The notes below the pieces were generated by a model, which saw only the letters and a list, made by a program, of their open reading frames with translations, ran no database searches and was not told the origin of the DNA. The position numbers and the translations under genes are program-made. From Phycisphaerae bacterium (GTDB lineage Bacteria > Planctomycetota > Phycisphaerae > Sedimentisphaerales > Anaerohalosphaeraceae): a DNA stretch of 5,590 bases. Below are positions 1 to 5,590 of this stretch, one piece after another. The stretch lies in NCBI GenBank assembly GCA_007121565.1, contig SKKI01000060.1, forward strand, positions 1-5,590. The letters are read 5' to 3'. The stretch's first letter is position 1, and each line of letters begins with the position of its first letter.

Positions 1-198
1 CCGGTCGAAAAAGCCCCGGAGCTGGTGATTCGCGGCATCGTCTACAGCGACAGCCAGCGGACGGTAATCATCGGTGACCAGATCGCCACCGAAGGCCAGA
101 CGCTGGCCGATGTTCGTATTGTCAAAATCTCCCGACACGGGGTCGAATTGGAACGCGACGGCAAGCGCTGGACTCAAGGCGTGGAATCCAAAGAGTAA
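1..198 (+). CDS. GspB/PilP-like pilus or type II secretion protein, C-terminal end (5' truncated)
   Basis: The reading frame is open from the left edge and ends at TAA 196-198, leaving the last 65 residues. The visible part reads as a small beta-rich periplasmic domain: a strand with IRGIVYSDSQRTVII, then EGQTL, then VRIVKISRHGVELERDG. This is the layout of the C-terminal domain of GspB (T2SSB type: hydrophobic-VYS, EG-x-x-L, I-x-x-x-GV-x-L) and resembles the C-terminal domains of PilP and GspC. Known members sit in the inner membrane, reach into the periplasm and contact the N-terminal domains of the secretin. The gene lies 35 nt upstream of a secretin on the same strand, which supports that role and co-transcription. 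The N-terminus, including any lipobox or membrane anchor, is outside the window, so GspB, PilP and GspC cannot be told apart firmly. Confidence 0.72.
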   Translation, partial: PVEKAPELVIRGIVYSDSQRTVIIGDQIATEGQTLADVRIVKISRHGVELERDGKRWTQGVESKE

Positions 199-221
199 GC
201 AAACAAACATAAGCGAATTTA

Positions 222-227
222 AGAGGA
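222..227 (+). promoter_or_regulatory. Ribosome binding site of the secretin gene
   Basis: AGAGGA lies 6 nt before the ATG at 234. It is a good Shine-Dalgarno match at normal spacing. It fixes the secretin start, since the translated product then begins directly with a standard signal peptide. No separate promoter is evident in the 35-nt gap after the upstream gene. Confidence 0.7.
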
Positions 228-233
228 TACACT

Positions 234-1694
234 ATGAATACGCGAGCAAGAACCCGACGATTAATACTGTGCTGCGTCGCGGTCATACTGACCTGTCCGG
301 CCCTGCAGGCAGGGGCCGCCGACGTCCTGACACCCGGCACAACACGCTCGGCCAGGATGACCCCCGTCCAGCAGCGGATGCAGCAGGTCGTCAGCGTGGA
401 TTTTCAGAGAACCAACATCGATGATGTGCTGATGGTCCTGGCCCGACAGGCGGAGATCGATATTATCAAAAGCCCCCGCGTGGAAGGCAGGGTCACGGCG
501 GTTTTGAAGGATATCCCCCTTCACGAAGCCCTGGACAACATCCTCAGCGTCCACGGCTACGGCTATGTGGCCACTGACAATATGATCCGCGTGGTGCCCC
601 AGGATGAAATTTTTGAAGTCCGCGAACGCCTGGTCAGCACGGTCTATCGGATCACCTATGCCGATGTGACCGACGTGGAGCGGGCCCTTCGCAACTTCCT
701 GTCCGACCAGGGCTCCATCTCCTCCAACGCCGGAACCGGCAACATCATCGTCACCGATGTCGAAAGCAAAATCAAAGCGATCGATTCCTTCATCGACGAA
801 ATCGACCGCATCACCCCGCAGATCCTTGTCGAGGCGCGGATCTATGACATCACCTCCACCGACAGCCTTGATCTTGGCGTCGAGTGGCAGGTCGGTACGG
901 CAACCAGTTACGGCCCCCCCGGTGACGGAACACTGGGCAACGATTACGAAAACCTTGGCAATGTGCTGCGCGATTCCAAAAGCAATCCCCATCTTATCGG
1001 CGCCCTGTCCGGCAGTACGAGCAATACAACCACCTCATCGCTGCTGCGCTACGGCATTCTCAACAGCAGTGTCAACATCGATGCGGTATTGCGAGCCGCA
1101 CAGGAAGATATTCGCGCCAAACTGCTGGCTAATCCGCGCATTCTCGTGCTCGACAAACAGCAGGCCGAGATCAAGATCGTTGAGGAAATCCCCTATCAGG
1201 AATTGACCGAAACCGCCGGCGGCGGCCAAATCGGCACCACGCAGTTTCGCGATGTCGGTGTAATGCTGCGTGTCATCCCGAACCTGACCCGTGAAGGCCT
1301 GATCCGCCTTCACCTCAATCCCGAATTCAGTATCCGCACCGGGGAGGTGACACTGGGCGCGCAAAATCTGCCGCCCCAGCCGATTATTGCCAAACGCGAA
1401 ACAGTCACCACTGCCCTCATCCAAGACGGTGAGACCGTCGTCATCGGCGGCCTGAAAAAACAGGATGCACGCCAGCGTGTCAATAAGATCCCGTTGCTCG
1501 GCGACCTGCCGCTGCTGGGAGGACTGTTCCGCTTCGAGGGCGAAAGCACCGTCAACAGTGAACTGGTTATCTTCATCACGCCGCGTATTATCGATGAGCC
1601 GGTGCTGACTGCCAATGAGATGCGCTATCTGCAGGAGACAGACGTCCCCTCACCGCGTTCACCACAGCCGCGCATCAAAAAACTCGAAGAATAA
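234..1694 (+). CDS. pilQ: Outer-membrane secretin, PilQ/GspD family (compact form)
   Basis: This is the pore-forming secretin of a type IV pilus or type II secretion system; it assembles as a multimeric gated channel in the outer membrane. The 486-residue product starts with a Sec signal peptide: basic RARTRR (4-9), a hydrophobic core (10-24) and likely cleavage after AGA or AGAA (28/29). Residues about 53-122 form an STN/secretin N0-like domain of PilQ style (VSVDFQRTNIDDVL, VEGRVTAVLKDIPLHEALDNIL). Residues about 134-193 form one N1-type ring domain (VYRITYADVTDVERAL). The secretin core runs about 195-453 with VEARIYDI, a Gly/Ser/Thr-rich loop (221-270), VGVMLRVIPN (341-350) and the secretin signature from DGETVVIGG (398) to PLLGGLF (426-432), ending in ELVIFITPRII. 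At 486 residues it is shorter than typical PilQ or GspD: no AMIN domains, no N2/N3 repeats, and only a short charged tail. The symbol pilQ rests on the N-terminal style; gspD is the alternative. Confidence 0.93.
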   Translation: MNTRARTRRLILCCVAVILTCPALQAGAADVLTPGTTRSARMTPVQQRMQQVVSVDFQRTNIDDVLMVLARQAEIDIIKSPRVEGRVTAVLKDIPLHEALDNILSVHGYGYVATDNMIRVVPQDEIFEVRERLVSTVYRITYADVTDVERALRNFLSDQGSISSNAGTGNIIVTDVESKIKAIDSFIDEIDRITPQILVEARIYDITSTDSLDLGVEWQVGTATSYGPPGDGTLGNDYENLGNVLRDSKSNPHLIGALSGSTSNTTTSSLLRYGILNSSVNIDAVLRAAQEDIRAKLLANPRILVLDKQQAEIKIVEEIPYQELTETAGGGQIGTTQFRDVGVMLRVIPNLTREGLIRLHLNPEFSIRTGEVTLGAQNLPPQPIIAKRETVTTALIQDGETVVIGGLKKQDARQRVNKIPLLGDLPLLGGLFRFEGESTVNSELVIFITPRIIDEPVLTANEMRYLQETDVPSPRSPQPRIKKLEE

Positions 1695-1716
1695 AACAAC
1701 GGAGGGACACCTTAAG

Positions 1717-1749
1717 GCCTCGGCCCATTTGACAGGCCGGGGCGTTTTT
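1717..1749 (+). terminator. Rho-independent terminator after the secretin gene
   Basis: GCCTCGGCC (1717-1725) pairs with GGCCGGGGC (1735-1743) as a 9-bp GC-rich stem with one T-G wobble and a 9-nt loop. It is followed by G and five T residues (1745-1749). The stem begins 22 nt after the secretin stop, so it most likely ends the pilus/secretion operon. The other strand lacks a matching T run, so it does not look bidirectional. Confidence 0.85.
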
Positions 1750-1842
1750 CGATCATTTCTCCGTGATACAGACCCGCTCGCTGGTGTTACCGTAAATTAT
1801 CATAAACGGCCCTATCGACAGCTTACTGATCGCCTCCGGTCT

Positions 1843-3795
1843 CTACAGTCCTTCGGGGACATTCGGCTCGGCGTTTTCCATCAATTTCTTGTTGAACATG
1901 CGAATCTGCAAGTCAATCGCTCCCAGCGCCCACTCGATGTAGTGCAGCTTATGGTACGGGCGTTGGTGGGCTTCGTGCATCAGGCCGTCGTAAATCGCGT
2001 CAAGAAAACGCCCCTTGGTTCGCCGCGAAATGGGCTCAGGGTTAGCGGCCCACTCGCGCAGGTCGTGATATTCATTGCGCAAACGGCGACTGGAGTCAAG
2101 CTGCTCGGCGGTCAGATAATCGCCGGGATTGAGCGAAAGCTGCAGGCCCTTGAGCGCCATAATCAGCGGCTCATAGTTGGCGCGGCTTTCCAGACGGACG
2201 AATTTATACTGATTGATGTAGATAGGATACTTGGCCCCCTGAGAGGGGGCGGTATCGGGCGTCATCTTGTAGCGGCGCTTGCTCGTGCGGGCAAAGATCA
2301 GCTCCTCGCCGCAGTCGCTGCGCTGAATTTCTTTTTGAATCATCCGCGACACTGCCAGCCGGCCGCTTTTGGTCACCTGCGCCCCGCCGCCAAGGACAAA
2401 CAAGCACTTGACCAAACTCATCGGCAGGGTGTTTTGCTTGCCGATCTGCGAGCGGCGAAGCTGGAAGGACAGATGCAGGCTGTGGGGAGTGACCGGATAA
2501 AACCGCGTGATTTCGTAAATCAACTGATTCAGCACCCACGGGTCGGAGGTGGCGGGCTTGGAGATTTCGCCGAGGGTGTTCAGTCGCCCCGGCGCCAGCT
2601 CAAAAAAGCCCCGCTTGCCGGGCCCGGGATCGCCGGAATGATCGTCCACATAGCCGCCCAGACGCCAGGTCAGCACATCCAGCATAAAGTCGTAAAAATA
2701 ACGGAATCCGTCAAAGACCGGATCCTGATGCGCCAGCGTCTGATCGATGGCCCGAACACCGACATTGCTGAATTCGACCTCCGCCCCCATCGGCACCAGG
2801 CCGGGGTGCAAGTTATTGTAGATGATCTGCATGTCGCCGTTGACGACGCGGGGGTCAAAGGTATTTTCCGCCGCGGAGATGGCATATTTAATATAGTCCA
2901 TCAGATCATAACGCCCGCCGGAGGGCATGGTTTCCAGTCCGCGGCGAAGAATCATCTCAACGGCCGACCGATTGCTGTTGACCATCCGCAGCGCAATGAG
3001 CACACTCAGCGTCCGGTTGAAATACCGGGAGCTGGGACCCAGACGGTTCAGCTCATAGCGAAAATGTTCATGGATCAGCGACTCAAAATGATTCAGCAGC
3101 GTCTGCTTAATCACCAGCGCCAGGTAGTTGTCCAGGTACGGCAAGACCTGTTTGTCTTTCATCAACGGCAGGATGGACGGTACCGGTCGGCTCAATTCAT
3201 GTTCCAGATAGTAGTCGCTGACGGCATCCTGACCGAGATGGCTGACAACCAGATCGCGCTCGGTGGTGCCGACCAATTCCCGGCGGGCCATGCGTTCGAT
3301 ATTGGCGTCGGGCGATTTTTCTCCGGGCCGGGTATGCGTGTCAAAAAACTTCTCAATCCGCCTGCGCAGCCACAATTCGTGAATCAGGTTGACATGAAAG
3401 CGGTCGCCGAAGCGTTTTTTCATCGAGCGAGCACTGGCCAGGTAGGCCTGGGCCTCGACCGGGCCGTGGGCGGTGTTGACGATGACTGTTTCGCGCTTGT
3501 AGTGCTTGCCTTCATATTTATCGATCCCCCCCATCGCCGAGGGCGGCACATCGTAAATGACAAACCCCTGGATTTTTGCCGTCGGGTCCGCAACCGCGTA
3601 GAAATAGACATTGTCCGGGCTGACGCGACGGTAATCGGGCAGCATCGCCAGCTCCGCGGTCAGCACATTCCACGGGTTCGACTCGGAGGGCTTGAGCGTA
3701 AAGCTGAAGCCACAGACCGACTCGAAAATCGACGGCTCGCGAAGCGATCCGTACACAAATAAATGGGTGGTCCGTTTAGCGGTAAAATCCAGCAT
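1843..3795 (-). CDS. Gamma-glutamylcyclotransferase domain fused to a putative COOH-NH2 ligase (amidoligase) domain
   Basis: The product is 650 residues, starting at ATG 3795-3793. That start lies 23 nt after the racemase stop and places the first strand of the GGCT fold (HLFVYGSL, 11-18) right at the N-terminus. The purine stretch AAAGAAAGAAG lies ahead of it, but no canonical Shine-Dalgarno. Residues about 10-150 are a GGCT/AIG2 domain: VYGSL (14-18) is the substrate-loop motif and DKYEGKHYKRETV (92-104) carries the expected catalytic acid, E95. Family members cyclise the gamma-glutamyl group of peptides or amines to 5-oxoproline. Residues about 160-330 are mostly helical and not recognised. 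Residues about 335-540 show GAEVEF (337-342), DDHS (384-387), GEISKP (409-414), HSLHLSF (438-444) and RLESR (534-538). These match in order the metal- and ATP-binding motifs of glutamine-synthetase-like COOH-NH2 ligases. The helical tail (565-650) is unassigned. The GGCT call is firm; the ligase call is an inference from motifs. No signal peptide is seen, so it is probably cytoplasmic. Confidence 0.85.
   Translation of the reverse strand: MLDFTAKRTTHLFVYGSLREPSIFESVCGFSFTLKPSESNPWNVLTAELAMLPDYRRVSPDNVYFYAVADPTAKIQGFVIYDVPPSAMGGIDKYEGKHYKRETVIVNTAHGPVEAQAYLASARSMKKRFGDRFHVNLIHELWLRRRIEKFFDTHTRPGEKSPDANIERMARRELVGTTERDLVVSHLGQDAVSDYYLEHELSRPVPSILPLMKDKQVLPYLDNYLALVIKQTLLNHFESLIHEHFRYELNRLGPSSRYFNRTLSVLIALRMVNSNRSAVEMILRRGLETMPSGGRYDLMDYIKYAISAAENTFDPRVVNGDMQIIYNNLHPGLVPMGAEVEFSNVGVRAIDQTLAHQDPVFDGFRYFYDFMLDVLTWRLGGYVDDHSGDPGPGKRGFFELAPGRLNTLGEISKPATSDPWVLNQLIYEITRFYPVTPHSLHLSFQLRRSQIGKQNTLPMSLVKCLFVLGGGAQVTKSGRLAVSRMIQKEIQRSDCGEELIFARTSKRRYKMTPDTAPSQGAKYPIYINQYKFVRLESRANYEPLIMALKGLQLSLNPGDYLTAEQLDSSRRLRNEYHDLREWAANPEPISRRTKGRFLDAIYDGLMHEAHQRPYHKLHYIEWALGAIDLQIRMFNKKLMENAEPNVPEGL
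2234..2250. repeat. Perfect 7-bp inverted repeat inside the GGCT-ligase gene
   Basis: GCCCCCT (2234-2240) and AGGGGGC (2244-2250) are perfect inverted copies separated by GAG. In the gene they encode the APSQGA segment (residues 516-521), a likely loop just before the last ligase motif. There is no T run, so it is not a terminator on either strand. It may be a chance product of a Pro/Gly-coding stretch. Confidence 0.4.
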
Positions 3796-3818
3796 GGCAG
3801 TGGTACGCTTCTTTCTTT

Positions 3819-4970
3819 TTAATGCACAATACGGTTCACATGCGCATGAATCAAAGTCAGCATTTCGTAACAAATGGTATCGGCCAACGCGGCCAGCGCA
3901 TAGGCCGAACACGGCGAATCATGATCGTTGTCCAGCACGGTGACCATCTGTCCGGCCCGGACGTCGGGCACGTCGGTGACATCGAGAATGACCTGATCCA
4001 TACATACGCGGCCAATGACCGGCACGACGTGCGAGCCGATTTTCATCTTTGCACAATTGGAAAAACACCGCCGATAACCATCGGCATAACCGAGCGGAAT
4101 CACGGCGGCACGCGTCGGCCGTGTCGTTACAAATGAACGCCCATAACTGACCGAATGCCCCGCCGGTATGTGGTGAAGATGCGCAACCGGCGCCTCGAGC
4201 CGCAGAACCGGCTTAAGCTGAATCGGCGCATCCGCCATGCGCCGGGGATAATAGCCGTACATGGCGATGCCGCAGCGCACCATATCATAATGCGCCTGCG
4301 GCAGCTTTATCGTGCCGGCGCTGTTGGATGCGTGAATGGCCAGATCCCGGCGGTCTTTAAGATTATAACGATCAAGAAACCGCTCAAACCGCTCGACTTG
4401 CTCATAAGCATACGACAGATCCTCTTCATCGGCGGTGGCGAAATGCGTAAAGACACCCGCAGCGGCCAGATGGCCGCTGTCATCGATCATGCTGAGCATC
4501 GCGCCGGCCTGGGCAGGGACAATGCCCCAGCGTCCCATGCCCGTTTCAATATCCAGATGCAGACGCAGCACAAACGACGTGTCGGCAAGACTGTCCTGCA
4601 TATAATGCAGCGCATCCGGCGACGCGGGGACACATTCAAACCCTTCGCGGGCACAAATGCGAATCTGCTCGGCCGACCAGGCGGGATTGACCGGCTCGAG
4701 AATCAAAATCGGCTTGCCGTCGGCCAGCGGCGCGATGTGCAGCGCTTCATAAAAGGTTGCCACCGCAAAGGCATCCACCTCGGCCCGGTTGAGAATATTG
4801 ACCACCTCACTGATTCCATGGCCGTAAGCGTTGGCTTTGACAACAGCGCAGAATCGCGTGCGCTGCGGACAGAGGCTGCGCAGCTTGTGGACATTGTCCA
4901 GCATATCCCGCGCGTGGATGTGCGCCTGCAAATCGGGACGAATATACTGTTGCGTTCGATAGACTTTCAT
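3819..4970 (-). CDS. alr: Alanine racemase
   Basis: This PLP-dependent fold-type III enzyme interconverts L- and D-alanine in the cytoplasm and supplies D-Ala for peptidoglycan. The 383-residue length is normal for the family. The N-terminal TIM barrel has AVVKANAYGHG (42-52), where K45 is the PLP-binding lysine. LDIETGMGRWG (139-149) carries the conserved arginine R147. HASNSAGT (213-220) and YDMVRCGIAMYG (228-239) follow, with R232 expected to contact the PLP ring nitrogen. The C-terminal beta domain has SVSYGR (273-278), with Y276 as the second catalytic base, plus IPLGYADGY (291-299) and GRVCMDQ (320-326). All key residues are present, so it should be active. ATG 4970-4968 overlaps the stop of the upstream glycosyltransferase gene in ATGA. 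No strong Shine-Dalgarno is visible, which points to translational coupling. The GGCT-ligase gene follows 23 nt downstream. Confidence 0.97.
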   Translation of the reverse strand: MKVYRTQQYIRPDLQAHIHARDMLDNVHKLRSLCPQRTRFCAVVKANAYGHGISEVVNILNRAEVDAFAVATFYEALHIAPLADGKPILILEPVNPAWSAEQIRICAREGFECVPASPDALHYMQDSLADTSFVLRLHLDIETGMGRWGIVPAQAGAMLSMIDDSGHLAAAGVFTHFATADEEDLSYAYEQVERFERFLDRYNLKDRRDLAIHASNSAGTIKLPQAHYDMVRCGIAMYGYYPRRMADAPIQLKPVLRLEAPVAHLHHIPAGHSVSYGRSFVTTRPTRAAVIPLGYADGYRRCFSNCAKMKIGSHVVPVIGRVCMDQVILDVTDVPDVRAGQMVTVLDNDHDSPCSAYALAALADTICYEMLTLIHAHVNRIVH

Positions 4971-5590
4971 CGCTGATCCGATCGGACGATTTGACGGCGA
5001 AGCGCGAACAGTTCTTTAAAAGCCTTCAGAATCACTTTTGGATTGGCGCCGGTGGCCCTGCCGGCACATCGCGGATAATGCCGCACGCCGACCTGGGTAA
5101 TGCGGCAGCCCTTGCGGACGGCGCGCGCCAGAATTTCGGTATCAATCAAGGCGCCGCTGCTGAGCATCTCCATCCCGTCAAAGACACTGCGTTTGTAGAG
5201 CTTAAAGGCGCAGTCAATATCCTTGAGCGACAGCCCGAACACAAGCCCGACCAACCGCGTCCAGCAGAAGGCGTTGAGTTTGCGAATCGGCCCGTCCTGC
5301 CGGTTAATCCGGTAGCAGCTTACAATATCAAAGCGATCCATCAACTCCAACAGCGGCGGCAGCTCGTCAAGATCAAACTGGCCGTCGCCGTCGGTATAAA
5401 AGACCAGCTCTTTGCGCGCAGCGCGAAATCCGCTCTGCAGCGCAGCGCCGTAGCCGCGATTGGCCGGATGATGCACCACACGAATGCGGGGGTTCTCAGC
5501 GGCCAGCCGGTCGGCAATCGAGCCGGTCCGGTCGCTGCTGCCGTCATTGACAATAATCACTTCGTAATCGGCGCCGATGGACTGAAGCAC
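4967..5590 (-). CDS. Family 2 glycosyltransferase, DPM1/polyprenyl-phosphate type (N-terminus outside window)
   Basis: The 207 visible residues lack only the first strand of the GT-A fold: the family usually has about 20-30 residues (a VVIPVYNE-type segment) before the first motif seen here. The GTG at the window edge is therefore probably an internal Val codon. Numbering from the edge, VNDGSSD (14-20) and NRGYGAAL (44-51) bind the nucleotide sugar. TDGDGQFD (66-73) contains the DxD metal site, and DIDCAFKLYKRSVF (124-137) and GALIDTEIL (146-154) line the acceptor side. This pattern is that of soluble GT2 enzymes related to dolichol- or undecaprenyl-phosphate sugar synthases; there is no C-terminal membrane pair. 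The sugar and acceptor cannot be read from sequence. It ends at TGA 4969-4967, sharing 4 nt with the start of alr, so it is the first visible gene of the leftward operon. Confidence 0.9.
   Translation of the reverse strand: MLQSIGADYEVIIVNDGSSDRTGSIADRLAAENPRIRVVHHPANRGYGAALQSGFRAARKELVFYTDGDGQFDLDELPPLLELMDRFDIVSCYRINRQDGPIRKLNAFCWTRLVGLVFGLSLKDIDCAFKLYKRSVFDGMEMLSSGALIDTEILARAVRKGCRITQVGVRHYPRCAGRATGANPKVILKAFKELFALRRQIVRSDQR

Noticed and set aside
261..992. Long - strand open frame inside the secretin gene
   Set aside because: It is the same in-register antisense effect from avoided TTA/CTA/TCA codons; the secretin on the + strand is unambiguous.
1701..1706. Shine-Dalgarno-like GGAGGG just after the secretin stop
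   Set aside because: No start codon with a meaningful frame follows; the sequence runs directly into the terminator hairpin.
1790..1809. CCGT...ACGG inverted repeat around an AT-rich centre
   Set aside because: The stem is only 4 bp before mismatches and there is no T run, so it is too weak to call an operator or a terminator for the leftward operon.
2618..2627. CCGGGCCCGG palindrome
   Set aside because: It is a short GC palindrome within codons for Pro/Gly residues of the GGCT-ligase, easily due to chance in GC-rich coding DNA.
1615..3762. Very long + strand open frame (about 715 codons) across the GGCT-ligase gene
   Set aside because: It is in exact codon register antisense to the real gene, so its stops correspond to the sense codons TTA, CTA and TCA. 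The gene avoids these codons over residues 13-650; the first stop falls on the TTA codon of L12. The translation resembles no family, whereas the - strand product has a clear GGCT domain.
3796..3912. In-frame upstream extension of the GGCT-ligase gene to an earlier ATG at 3912
   Set aside because: It would overlap the end of alr by about 90 nt and add 39 residues of Cys/Arg-rich sequence with no family resemblance ahead of the first GGCT strand. The ATG at 3795 fits the domain and the operon spacing.
4155..4976. Long + strand open frame opposite alanine racemase
   Set aside because: It is an in-register antisense shadow; its product is Arg/His-rich and family-less, while the - strand shows all alanine racemase motifs.

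Overview
The window comes from a Gram-negative-type (diderm), moderately GC-rich bacterium. It encodes an outer-membrane secretin with a Sec signal peptide and a fold-type III alanine racemase for peptidoglycan. The style of the genes (a compact PilQ-like secretin behind a GspB/PilP-like protein, a DPM1-like glycosyltransferase, and a large GGCT-containing protein) would suit Planctomycetota or a related phylum. That placement is a weak impression, not a demonstrated assignment.

Two convergent gene sets fill nearly all of the sequence. On the + strand (1-1694) lies the end of a type IV pilus or type II secretion operon: the C-terminus of a GspB/PilP-like periplasmic protein (1-198), then a complete 486-residue secretin (234-1694) closed by a clear rho-independent terminator (1717-1749). 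On the - strand, read from the right edge leftwards, are a GT2 glycosyltransferase lacking its N-terminus (4967-5590), alanine racemase (3819-4970, start overlapping the previous stop in ATGA), and a 650-residue protein (1843-3795) starting 23 nt after the racemase stop. The tight spacing indicates one operon whose promoter lies outside the window. A 148-nt gap separates the two convergent sets.

The most interesting gene is the 650-residue protein. Its first ~150 residues are a recognisable gamma-glutamylcyclotransferase (GGCT/AIG2) domain. Its C-terminal half carries spaced motifs (GAEVEF, GEISKP, HSLHLSF, RLESR) that fit the glutamine-synthetase-like COOH-NH2 ligase (amidoligase) fold. If right, one polypeptide combines an enzyme that can form amide bonds with one that breaks gamma-glutamyl amides, beside an alanine racemase and a polyprenyl-phosphate-type glycosyltransferase. 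A role in making or editing an amide-linked cell-surface or small peptide product is a hypothesis only. No RNA genes, CRISPR arrays, insertion sequences or phage genes were seen.
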